A DNA stretch of 64,000 bases from CAYVQZ01 sp964453435 (GTDB lineage Bacteria; Abyssobacteria; SURF-5): assembly GCA_964453435.1 (NCBI GenBank), contig CAYVQZ010000014.1, positions 1-64,000 of the forward strand, in the 5' to 3' direction. This document shows, one piece after another, positions 1-7,523 of this stretch (position 1 is its first letter; every line of letters begins with the position of its first letter). The translations under genes were made by a program, and so were the position numbers. A model generated the notes under the pieces. The model was not told the DNA's origin and made no database searches. It saw nothing but the letters and a program-made list of their open reading frames with translations.

Positions 1-51
1 TCGATAATACCTTATTCGATATGCTCGGAGGCGCCTTTATATGATTATCAG

Positions 52-412
52 GTCTACGCATTTGACAAGGGCCACCCACGGAGCGAGAATACGACTTAAA
101 AAATTCCCCGATGCAGACGTTCTTGACCTCGATATCTTTGGCAAAAAGAAAAACAATCGAACTCGACCGCACAGACACAGCACGAGCCACCATCACTGTC
201 AGCCTAAATCCTGGCCATTACACATGAGGGTTCTCTTTTCATTCGCGTGATTGGCGCCATTCGTTCAATTCGTGTTCCCAGAATCCGTGGTTAAGTAGTT
301 TCCCGCGTGTATCCCCGCGCTCCCCGTGGTTTCAAAAATGGTTTTAAGCCGCAGATGGACGCCTGTCTGCGTGCGACGCACAGGCAGGCCGATGAACGCG
401 GATTATTTCCTT
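52..412. repeat. Long direct repeat, copy A (upstream of toxin-antitoxin pair)
   Basis: This ~360 bp segment recurs at 1417-1775. Read by eye, 223-352 is identical to 1590-1719 (130 bases, no gaps). The flanks, 52-222 and 353-412, match with scattered substitutions and a 2-base length difference. No convincing gene lies in it; the short open frames have no family features. Together the two copies bracket the antitoxin/toxin pair. Confidence 0.9.
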
Positions 413-504
413 GGCGGATTGGCATGAGAGCTGATACCCTCTTTGGAAATTCCGGGGACACGGAACCGAGAAATCCATGTCCCCGGAATTTCCTCTTTGG
501 AGAA

Positions 505-541
505 ATCCCCCTTTGTCCCCCTTCAATAAAGGGGGAGATAA
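505..541. repeat. Inverted repeat of C-run / G-run type
   Basis: A stretch of Cs and Ts is followed by a complementary A/G stretch (ccccctt...aaggggg), giving a hairpin. Related hairpins occur at about 1827-1858 and 6238-6276. It may be a dispersed intergenic element or a terminator-like structure, but no T-run places it as a terminator for a recognised gene. Confidence 0.5.
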
Positions 542-564
542 ACGTCTTCAATCTGGCTAATCAG

Positions 565-632
565 CGGTTCCAAGCCTGGTTCAAGGTTCAAGGTTTCAGG
601 TTCAAAGTTCCAAGTTCAAGGTTCAAAGTCGG
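565..632. repeat. Degenerate tandem repeat of a gttcaag-like unit
   Basis: The unit ggttcaa(g/a) recurs about eight times with one- to two-base changes. It lies in a gene-free stretch between direct-repeat copy A and the antitoxin gene. No coding or RNA feature explains it. The rest of 412-842 holds no gene that I can support. Confidence 0.7.
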
Positions 633-842
633 GAAGGACTGGGTTCCCAGGCCGAATCGGGGAATGGCAAGAAGAGCGTCGCTTCGCGCCGGGCGAAATG
701 AGATATACTGTTTTTCTCTCCATTCCGCCGGTTCCCTCCATGCCTGCTCCTGGCTTGTCCTTGACTTCACACGCCGATGGTTGTATGCTTGTAAACGACG
801 TCATAGCTTAGCTCGGATGGACCACTCACCAAAGGGTTCAAC

Positions 843-1133
843 ATGTCGATCAAGGAAGCAATAAAACGGGAGATCGAAAAACTGCCGGAATCGCTTTTGG
901 CGGAAGTCTACGACTTTATCCGATATCTGGAAAGCAAGAAAGATAAGATTTCGCTGGCGAAGACCTCCCAAGAATTGTCACAACCCTCGTTCAGCAGAAT
1001 ATGGGACAACGAAGAAGACGCCGCTTATGACAACCTATCAGCGAGGCGACGTCGTCCTTGTTCCGTTCCCTTTTACCCATCAAACCGCTGCGAAGAAGCG
1101 ACCCGCGGTAATCATCAGTTCCAACGCCCATAA
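843..1133 (+). CDS. DUF2281-like antitoxin of a MazF-type pair (C-terminus read through)
   Basis: The first ~65 residues (MSIKEAIKREIEKLPESLL..., then ...WDNEEDAAYDNL) have the form of short DUF2281-type antitoxins, which pair with PemK/MazF toxins: an N-terminal helical part and an acidic tail ending near the toxin start. In relatives the protein usually stops about where AAYDNL ends, overlapping the toxin start by a few bases. Here the next codon is tca, and the frame runs on for another ~31 Arg- and Cys-containing residues inside the toxin gene, to a stop at 1131-1133. The extension looks like out-of-frame translation of toxin sequence rather than a domain. Start at 843 is preceded by aaagggttcaac, a weak ribosome site. 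The role as antitoxin is inferred from family and position. Confidence 0.75.
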   Translation: MSIKEAIKREIEKLPESLLAEVYDFIRYLESKKDKISLAKTSQELSQPSFSRIWDNEEDAAYDNLSARRRRPCSVPFYPSNRCEEATRGNHQFQRP

Positions 1134-1368
1134 CTCTGCCTCATCGGATGTCGTTATCGTGGCAGTCACCAGCAACATCGAGAGAGCAGCGCCCATGGAG
1201 GAATCCCTCATACGTTATTGGCGCGAGGCAGGTCTGCTCAAGCCCTCCGCTATCAAACCAGCGATCGCGACAATTGAGCAGACACTGGTTCTCAGGAAGC
1301 TGGGCTGTCTGTCTCATGCCGATCTCGCCGACATGGAGAAATTTCTGAGAATTCTTTTCTCCCTGTAA
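1027..1368 (+). CDS. PemK/MazF family toxin (mRNA interferase)
   Basis: A 113-residue protein of the usual MazF size. It starts with the family hallmark RGDVVLVPFPFT (residues 6-17), followed by KKRPAVIIS, the Arg/Pro strand near the active site, and ends with the C-terminal IKPAIATIEQTLV...KLGCLS element. MazF toxins are ribosome-independent or -dependent endoribonucleases that cleave single-stranded mRNA and are neutralised by the upstream antitoxin. The ATG lies within the antitoxin gene (ttATGacaa), as expected for translational coupling. The pair sits between two long direct repeats and may be a removable cassette. Key motifs look intact, so I expect an active toxin. Confidence 0.92.
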   Translation: MTTYQRGDVVLVPFPFTHQTAAKKRPAVIISSNAHNSASSDVVIVAVTSNIERAAPMEESLIRYWREAGLLKPSAIKPAIATIEQTLVLRKLGCLSHADLADMEKFLRILFSL

Positions 1369-1416
1369 GCGTCTGATTCCGAGAGGCAACGGAGTCTTGC
1401 AAAAAAAAGGGGTCGC

Positions 1417-1775
1417 GTCTACGCATTTGACAAGGGCCATCCACGGAGCCAGAAGATATCACTTTTAAAAATTTCCCGATGCAGACATTCCCGACCTCGA
1501 TATCTTTGGCAAAATAAAAACAATCGAACGCGATTGTACAGACACCGCAGGAGCCGGCATCACTGTCAGCTTGAATCCTGGCCATTGCGCATGAGGGTTC
1601 TCTTTTCATTCGCGTGATTGGCGCCATTCGTTCAATTCGTGTTCCCAGAATCCGTGGTTAAGTAGTTTCCCGCGTGTATCCCCGCGCTCCCCGTGGTTTC
1701 AAAAATGGTTTTAAGCCGCCGATGAACGTCTGTCTGCGTGCGACGCACAGGCAGGCTGATGAACACTGATTATTT
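1417..1775. repeat. Long direct repeat, copy B (downstream of toxin-antitoxin pair)
   Basis: This is the second copy of the element at 52-412; 1590-1719 is identical to 223-352. It begins 48 bases after the toxin stop. After the copy the sequence continues with a C-run/G-run hairpin (1827-1858), also present after copy A at 505-541, so the shared unit probably extends further with an insertion or deletion. I see no gene between 1369 and 1933. Confidence 0.9.
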
Positions 1776-1933
1776 TCCCGCGGGTTTCACGCCTCCGCGT
1801 GAGATCTGATACCCTCTTTGGAGAAATCCCCCTTTGTCCCCCTTTATGAAAGGGGAAGAATGTTGTTCGGAGAGCCGGCGCGCGCTCCCGTGAAATATTG
1901 ACGCTGAAGGTTGTCGGGCCGCAGGCGCCGATG

Positions 1934-3709
1934 TCACAACTCGATTTTAGACCAGACTTCTTTGAGCTGCGGTATGGTCTTCTCGGGAATCGGATGGGCG
2001 GAGTATTCGGCGAGCATGAACAGCTTCAAAAGCGAGTGGAACTCGCGGGTGTGGAATTCGTCGGGCAGCGACTGCACGAATTCGACCGAGGTCTGGCCGG
2101 GTTCGGGAGTGTGACCGCGAACATGCGCGTATTGTTCGAACGCCTTGTAGGTGTAGCGAACGAGTTCGGGCGGTGACATGGTCCGTAACAGCGACGGGTT
2201 CTGAAAGGGATTCTCCATGTAGAGATTCATTTCCTTGAGGGCCTGTCGCAGCTTCTTCGCGGGAACGCACTGTCTTCTTCGCGGCGCGAGCAGATTCCGC
2301 AGGCGCGCGGCGAGACTTCTGAAACGGCCGGACAGTTTCTTGAGCGGATTCAGCTTTGCGAACGCGGCCAGCAACATCAGGGCGGCCCAGAGAAACGCTG
2401 CCGCGAGGAGCGCGACGAACACTATCCTGCCGATGGTCTGAAGCGCCTCGAGCGGCGGCCGGGGCAGCGGAGCGGTTTTCGGAGGGGTTCGCGAGCGGTC
2501 CCATTCGGACCGGGTTTTCGCCGAGCGCTGCCGCCGGGGCGAGCCGGTGTGTTCCTGCGACGGCTCGGCCCTGGACGACTGGCCGACGCCTTTTTCGTCG
2601 CCGCCCGTTCCTTTGCCTTTTTGCAGTTCTTCCGAGCCCGCGCCTCTTTCGCCTTCGCCGGCGCCCTCGAAGTCGTGCCTGGCCTGTTCCCTGTCTCGCT
2701 CCTGTTTTTCGAGCGACATCTCGATTTGTCTGCTCAGTCCTCCCAATGTCTCGTTCGAGGTTGTCCGCTGTCCTTCCCCGGCATCGTCGTCAGGCAGCGA
2801 ATCGATATCGAGGGGCGCGGCCGATTCGGCGAGATATGGTGGCACGGGCCGCGGCGGCAGGCTCGCGAGCGAGACCACAACCACTATCAGGGCGGCTCCG
2901 GCCATTGTCCAGAACAGACCGACACCCGGGGGAACCGCGGTTTTCTTTCGGGAGCACTGGAGCCGGAGCGAGGCGAGCGACGTGAGGAGCAGCAGCGCGA
3001 GCGCGCAGACGAGGTTGCTCACGAGGCAGGCGAATGTGCGTTCGTACAACCGCCAGTCGTCGGCGGGGAGGAGCCGCTGGCCGACAGCGAAGACGACCAT
3101 GGAGAAGAGAGAAAAATAGATTATCCAGCGACCCGGATGCTTTTTGGAGGGAGCGGCGGCGGGTGTCTCTGCCTGTTCCTTCTCGTCTTCGCGCGCTCTC
3201 CTGTGTTCTTCTTCGACATATATCTCTCGACGATACCAGTCCTGCAGGTCTCTCAGCCGCGCCCTCTGTCTGATTCGGCTCTCGCTCTCGTCGTCTTTCT
3301 CGATATCCATGCAGGACTCGCGGCACAGCTTGTATGACGCAAGCCCGACCAGCGCGACGATTGCGAGGTTCGCCAGTATGCCGCCTCCGGCATCGGCGCC
3401 TCCCAGCATGCCGCCGTAGCGCGAGGTGTACACGAGGGCGAACAACCCCATCGCGGCCACGAGAGCGATGCTGTAGGCCGCGGCCTTTTCGGTTTCACCA
3501 TAGATGCCCGCGAGCCTGTTCGCCATGACGGCCCCCATCACGTAGAGGAAGAACACGCGGGTGAGCGCGCTCTCCTGTCCGGGGTAGTACACCCCCTTGA
3601 TGGTAATGGCGAAGGTGACGACGGTCCATATCAGCCCGATGATGAAAACGGGGATAAGCGCCTCTATGAGCCAGTCAGTAATAGATGTCGCGGGTCGCGA
3701 ATCTGTCAA
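1934..3709 (-). CDS. DUF4129-type multi-spanning membrane protein
   Basis: A 591-residue protein. About four hydrophobic segments lie in the first 140 residues, three more at roughly 195-295, and one at about 425-455. Between the last two groups is a long charged, Gln/Glu/Arg-rich linker (about 300-420). The last ~120 residues, with conserved aromatic spacing and ...LLKLFMLAEYS..., resemble the DUF4129 domain. It is the last gene of a MoxR/DUF58 operon; such operons usually encode a membrane complex, often with a transglutaminase-like partner, of poorly known function in envelope homeostasis. The start is a TTG, overlapping the DUF58 gene by 35 bases. A GGAG about 12 bases upstream supports it, and no ATG lies nearby in frame. 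The linker is poorly conserved in character and probably disordered. Confidence 0.7.
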   Translation of the reverse strand: MTDSRPATSITDWLIEALIPVFIIGLIWTVVTFAITIKGVYYPGQESALTRVFFLYVMGAVMANRLAGIYGETEKAAAYSIALVAAMGLFALVYTSRYGGMLGGADAGGGILANLAIVALVGLASYKLCRESCMDIEKDDESESRIRQRARLRDLQDWYRREIYVEEEHRRAREDEKEQAETPAAAPSKKHPGRWIIYFSLFSMVVFAVGQRLLPADDWRLYERTFACLVSNLVCALALLLLTSLASLRLQCSRKKTAVPPGVGLFWTMAGAALIVVVVSLASLPPRPVPPYLAESAAPLDIDSLPDDDAGEGQRTTSNETLGGLSRQIEMSLEKQERDREQARHDFEGAGEGERGAGSEELQKGKGTGGDEKGVGQSSRAEPSQEHTGSPRRQRSAKTRSEWDRSRTPPKTAPLPRPPLEALQTIGRIVFVALLAAAFLWAALMLLAAFAKLNPLKKLSGRFRSLAARLRNLLAPRRRQCVPAKKLRQALKEMNLYMENPFQNPSLLRTMSPPELVRYTYKAFEQYAHVRGHTPEPGQTSVEFVQSLPDEFHTREFHSLLKLFMLAEYSAHPIPEKTIPQLKEVWSKIEL

Positions 3710-5003
3710 TGGATTCTATGCTCCGTATGTGATAGATGTCTATTCCCTGCGGCGCGAGCAGGTCGATTGCGGCAAAGTACGCCGGCTCCTCGTTCACGAG
3801 GAACACGTTGACCGAGAATCCCGATTGCCGCAGGATTCCCAGCATCACGGCGAGGGCGTCGGTCACCGACGGGGTGACAACGAGGAGGGTAGCGTCGCGG
3901 CTGAGATGCTGCATCGAGAAGTACAGCGCCTTGTCGATGGCGAATCCGCCGGTGTAATCGACGCGCGCGAGCGCTTCGAGAATCCGGCGGAGCTGCTCGG
4001 GGCCCTTGCGGGTCGGAACCACGAGCGGCGCCAGCCTGTTCGAGTCGCCGCGTTTGCGCGCCTGTCGCACAACCAGGTTCCTCCTCGTACCGGACAAAGG
4101 ATGCGTTTCCCAACTGGCGGTGTCGGCCATGTCGCGGCCATTGGTGAGCAATCCCACCTGCTCGTTGGCCCGCCCAAGGTAATCGGCGAGCGACGCCGCC
4201 GTAGAGACCGCAAGCTCGCCGCGGTCTCTCCCGTCGGGCCCGCGATAGCCGTCTTTGTGGAAGTCCAATATCACGGTTGCGCCGAGCACCTTTGAGGGTT
4301 CCCAGACTTTGCTGAACAGCCTTCCGGTGCGCGCGGAGGTTTTCCAATGGATTCGGTTGAACGGGTCGCCGGGCGCATACTCCCTCACCCCGACAATCCT
4401 CGTCGGATCTTCGAAAATGCGGTTCGACACTTTGACCGGCCCCATGGGACGCCGCGCGGCGATGTCGTATTCCATGAGGTGCTGGACGAACGGAAACACG
4501 ATGACGTACTCGTGCGGAGCGCCCGTCTTGTATCTTCTGAAGAATCCGAACAGGTCGCCCGCCTCGATGAGAGCGGGTCCTACCTGATGGTAACCCCGGC
4601 GGTTGAGCGCAACCTGATAGAGCATCTTCTCTTCCTGCCCGGGCATAAGCGTCAATAGCCGGGCGCGCTCGCCGGTGACCGGCATCTTTTCCGGCAGCAG
4701 GTCCTCGACGAAAACCCATAGTATCGGCAATGAACCTGCATTTTTCAATGTGAGAATGACTTCGAGTCTCTCGCCGATTGCCATTTCCGTTCGGCTCACC
4801 TCGCGCGCGCATTCGAGCCCGCGCAAAGAAATCTCGGTTATCAATCGCGACAGCAGCATGACAAACACCACGGCCCACATGGGATAGACGACGAAGCCCG
4901 AGCCGGTCGCATAGGCGATAAGGAGCAGCGCGGCGGCTCCGCCGAGCCACTTGAGGTTCGCGCGGGCCGACGGGTCGATGTGCTTTGCGTTTGCGGCCCT
5001 CAC
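3675..5003 (-). CDS. DUF58 domain protein
   Basis: A 442-residue protein with a hydrophobic hairpin near residues 20-60 and the diagnostic DUF58 block ...REYAPGDPFNRIHWKTSAR... at about 200-225. The C-terminal half has the von Willebrand-A-like fold typical of this family (VILDFHKDG..., a degenerate metal-site strand). DUF58 proteins are encoded with MoxR ATPases and are presumed to be substrates or partners remodelled by them. I chose the GTG at 5003: it overlaps the MoxR stop as GTGA, and GGAGGT sits nine bases upstream. A TTG at 5021 is a less likely start. The tight overlap implies translational coupling with the ATPase. Confidence 0.85.
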   Translation of the reverse strand: MRAANAKHIDPSARANLKWLGGAAALLLIAYATGSGFVVYPMWAVVFVMLLSRLITEISLRGLECAREVSRTEMAIGERLEVILTLKNAGSLPILWVFVEDLLPEKMPVTGERARLLTLMPGQEEKMLYQVALNRRGYHQVGPALIEAGDLFGFFRRYKTGAPHEYVIVFPFVQHLMEYDIAARRPMGPVKVSNRIFEDPTRIVGVREYAPGDPFNRIHWKTSARTGRLFSKVWEPSKVLGATVILDFHKDGYRGPDGRDRGELAVSTAASLADYLGRANEQVGLLTNGRDMADTASWETHPLSGTRRNLVVRQARKRGDSNRLAPLVVPTRKGPEQLRRILEALARVDYTGGFAIDKALYFSMQHLSRDATLLVVTPSVTDALAVMLGILRQSGFSVNVFLVNEEPAYFAAIDLLAPQGIDIYHIRSIESIDRFATRDIYY

Positions 5004-5965
5004 GTTTTCACCGACCTCCAATCGGGCCGGTCAACGGGAGCGGGCGCGGACTTGAGAATCTCTTCGAGGACATTGCGCGGGGTGCGGCGTTTGAGCCGGC
5101 TCTCCGGCCGCACAACGAGCCGGTGCGCCAGCACGGCGGGCGTGAGGATTTTGACATCGTCGGGAATGACGTAGTCTCTGCCGTCAAGCGCGGCGAGCGC
5201 CTGCGCCGTGCGAAAGAGGTTGAGCGAGCCTCGCGGGCTGGCGCCAAGCACGAGGTCCGCATGCGCTCGCGTCGCATGTACGATTCGCAAAAGGTATTCG
5301 CGTATGGTCGGGTGAACCTGCACCTTTTTGATGAGGCCCTGCATCGCGAGCAGCTCTTCGGCGGAACTTACACGTTTAAGCGAGTGGATCGGATGGTTTT
5401 CGCGCTGCTGCTCGAGGATGGCTTTCTCGTGTTCCATCGACGGATATCCCACCGCTATCTTCATGATGAACCGGTCGATCTGCGCCTCGGGCAGCGGAAA
5501 CGTGCCCTCGTGTTCGATAGGGTTCTGGGTGGCGACGACCATGAACGGTTTGCTCATCGAATGGGTGACGCCATCGACCGTCACCTGTTTCTCCGCCATG
5601 GCCTCCAGTAAAGCGGACTGGGTGCGCGGGGTCGCGCGGTTTATCTCGTCGGCGAGGATTAACTGGCCGAAGATGGGGCCGGGATGGAACTCGAACTCGG
5701 ATGTTTTCTGGTTGAATATGGTCACGCCGGTGACGTCGGTCGGCAACAAATCGGGGGTGCACTGGATGCGGGTGAACTTGCATCCGAGCGAAATCGCCAG
5801 GGAATTGACAAGCATCGTCTTCGCGACGCCGGGCACGTCCTCGATGAGCACATGCCCATCGCAGAGAGCGGCAACCGTCAGCATCTTGATAACGCTGCGT
5901 TTCCCGACGATTACTGTTTCCATGTTATGAATGAGCTTGTCCGCGAACTCGGTGAATGCCGACAT
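5000..5965 (-). CDS. MoxR family AAA+ ATPase
   Basis: A 321-residue AAA+ protein with the MoxR form of Walker A (DVPGVAKT, residues 43-50), Walker B (LILADEINR, 102-110), sensor 1 (ATQNP, 145-149) and the LPEAQIDRF element (158-166). MoxR ATPases act as chaperones that assemble or activate partner complexes, commonly the products of adjacent DUF58 and membrane genes. GGAGGTATCTAA directly precedes the ATG, giving a strong ribosome site. It is the first gene of the three-gene operon; the three overlap or nearly overlap, so their stoichiometry is likely linked. Length is normal for the family. Confidence 0.93.
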   Translation of the reverse strand: MSAFTEFADKLIHNMETVIVGKRSVIKMLTVAALCDGHVLIEDVPGVAKTMLVNSLAISLGCKFTRIQCTPDLLPTDVTGVTIFNQKTSEFEFHPGPIFGQLILADEINRATPRTQSALLEAMAEKQVTVDGVTHSMSKPFMVVATQNPIEHEGTFPLPEAQIDRFIMKIAVGYPSMEHEKAILEQQRENHPIHSLKRVSSAEELLAMQGLIKKVQVHPTIREYLLRIVHATRAHADLVLGASPRGSLNLFRTAQALAALDGRDYVIPDDVKILTPAVLAHRLVVRPESRLKRRTPRNVLEEILKSAPAPVDRPDWRSVKT

Positions 5966-6334
5966 TTAGATACCTCCACGATGTCGAGTCCGTTTATCCA
6001 TGGTCATTTCTTATTATATATCAATATGGAGCGAAAACGAATGGGATGAACTCGGGGAACACAAATGACGCGAAGGATGAACGAGCCAGGGTAACAGAAA
6101 TTCCGGAACCACGAATTTACACGGATTTGCGCGGATTAAGAACAAAAGCAACAGAGGGGTCGGAGCTGCGGATGAACGCGGATTATTTTCCCTTGGCGGC
6201 TTCGCGGCTTGGCGTGAGAACTGATGCGCCGTTTGGGGAAATCCCCCTCTTTCCCGGTTTGGGAAAGGGGGAGAAGGGAATTCGCTGGGCTCGGTGAAGG
6301 AATGACTGGATTCCCCGGTCGAGCCGGGAATGGT

Positions 6335-6419
6335 CCCGCGAGTCCGCGGGATTTCGCTGCGCTCAACGCAAAAGACGGGGGGATTCCGTGATTGAGTACA
6401 GCGAGTGTGTCCGACAATT
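6335..6419. repeat. Dispersed palindromic repeat, family B copy
   Basis: The core is a six-base perfect inverted repeat (cccgcg-agtc-cgcggg), followed by gatttcgct, a gctca-gcgcaaaa block and a gattccgt block. Very similar copies occur at 56786-56869, and a diverged one at about 13772-13850. The stretch 5966-6635 otherwise holds only fragments of such repeats and a C-run/G-run hairpin at 6238-6276; I see no gene in it. Confidence 0.8.
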
Positions 6420-6510
6420 CGATTGCCGGACATTTTGACCGGAACCAGTCACGATGCGACACCTCACAATTCAGGATGTGCGAATGAATCGGCGCCTACA
6501 AAAACAGGGT

Positions 6511-6590
6511 CGCTTCGGGGACAGTCCCGATTCTACGGCACTTCGTGCCCGTAAATCTGGGACAGTCCCCCTCACTGGACAATCGTGGGG
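6511..6590. repeat. Dispersed palindromic repeat, family A copy
   Basis: The element contains two gggacagtccc units flanking a central hairpin formed by ggcac-ttc-gtgcc, with outer gatt/aatc complementarity. Near-identical copies lie at 56468-56545 and 56883-56965, with diverged or partial copies at about 11518-11541 and 13741-13865. It resembles REP/BIME-type intergenic elements: extragenic, palindromic and repeated. Confidence 0.85.
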
Positions 6591-6635
6591 CGGATTCGCT
6601 GTCTGTTTCCGGGTTGCGCCCGAAGAGGCTCGCCG

Positions 6636-7484
6636 CTAACCCTGCGGTCTCCAGTCCTGCGCGCGTTCGCCTTGCTCCTTCAGCATGTTTTCGATGCCTC
6701 GGAGAAATTCCGGAAAGTCGAAAGGCGAGTCCCATTCATAAGGCAGGTTTTCGATTTCGCCCGGGACGGTCGCCGTGGCCAGCACATTGAGCGCGTCTTT
6801 CAAAATGCGGGCCTGAAGTTCGGGCTCATTGGGTTTTCCGCATTGGTGGCCGAGCGGGAAGTTGAGGAATGCGCCGCGCGGAGGTTTGACGCCGGCCATC
6901 ATGTGCCTGCAGGAACCAAGATAGACCGTGGGCAATCCGGCTTCTTCAATCGTGCGCGCAATCAGTCCGACCGACTGATGGTCCAGCGGTCAGGCCGGCA
7001 CTAGCAGGACGGCGTCGGCCCCCTGTTCTTTCAGCAATGTCGCTATCCGGGGCACGGTCTCATTTTGAAGCGCCGTCCGCTTGTAAAGCCTCCCCATTCC
7101 GAGCGTAACCACGACGGGAGCCAGCTTTTCAATGTGGCCCTCGGCCTCGAGTTCTTTCAACCTCTGCACGGGGTAAACGCAGTTCAGGTCTTTTAACGCA
7201 TCCCGGTGGTCGAAATAGTTGTGATGCAGTCGGAGTCTCTCATACGGGGTGTCCGCGGGAATTTGGCGGAAACTCAGGTCGTTCACGGCCCACGGGTCAA
7301 ACGGCTGCTGGTCATCCCTGAAAATACCGGCGGAGCTGACCAGCGCGAGACACAGTTCGCTGAGCGATTTCCGCAGGGGCGTCCAGGGACTTGAATCGAA
7401 TTGCGACCATTTGTAAGGAGGGAATCCCTGACTTTGATACATTTGGTCAAGTGCAGACACGTAGTTAACGGGGTCCATTGTCAT
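6636..7484 (-). CDS. GrdB/PrdB-like selenoprotein (in-frame UGA decoded as selenocysteine)
   Basis: Two open frames, 7484-6993 and 6989-6636, are in the same phase and separated by a single TGA at 6990-6992. Joined, they give 282 residues resembling the glycine/sarcosine/betaine and D-proline reductase selenoprotein B family. The protein runs ...LLKEQGADAVLLVPA-U-PLDHQSVGLIART..., with Sec at residue 165, exactly where this family carries its catalytic Sec or Cys after a hydrophobic strand. A seven-base-pair hairpin with loop GGUCG begins 13 bases into the message from the UGA, as in bacterial SECIS elements. Family UxxC(xxC) cysteines are absent here (UPLD). GAGGAG precedes the ATG; a second ATG lies at 7478. 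The substrate is unknown; the downstream acyl-CoA dehydrogenases do not reveal it. Confidence 0.85.
6961..6979 (-). promoter_or_regulatory. SECIS-like hairpin downstream of the UGA codon
   Basis: On the minus strand atcagtc and gactgat form a perfect seven-base-pair stem closing a five-base loop, ggtcg. Counting the T of TGA as 1, the loop is at 21-25. This is close to the loop position and GGUC composition of the E. coli fdhF SECIS, which binds SelB. It lies entirely inside the coding sequence, as bacterial SECIS elements do. Confidence 0.75.
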
Positions 7485-7523
7485 ATTCTCCTCATCGATT
7501 TGCGAATCAGCATGCGCAGGCCA

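Noticed and set aside
2549..3337. 262-codon plus-strand open frame opposite the DUF4129 gene
   Set aside because: It is antisense to a gene with clear membrane and DUF4129 features; the product is Arg/Gly-rich low-complexity text typical of a shadow frame.
6990..6992. TGA read as a nonsense mutation splitting a GrdB/PrdB-like gene into a pseudogene
   Set aside because: Both sides are in the same phase and family-like, the position is where the family has Sec or Cys, and a SECIS-like hairpin follows. Selenocysteine is the better explanation.
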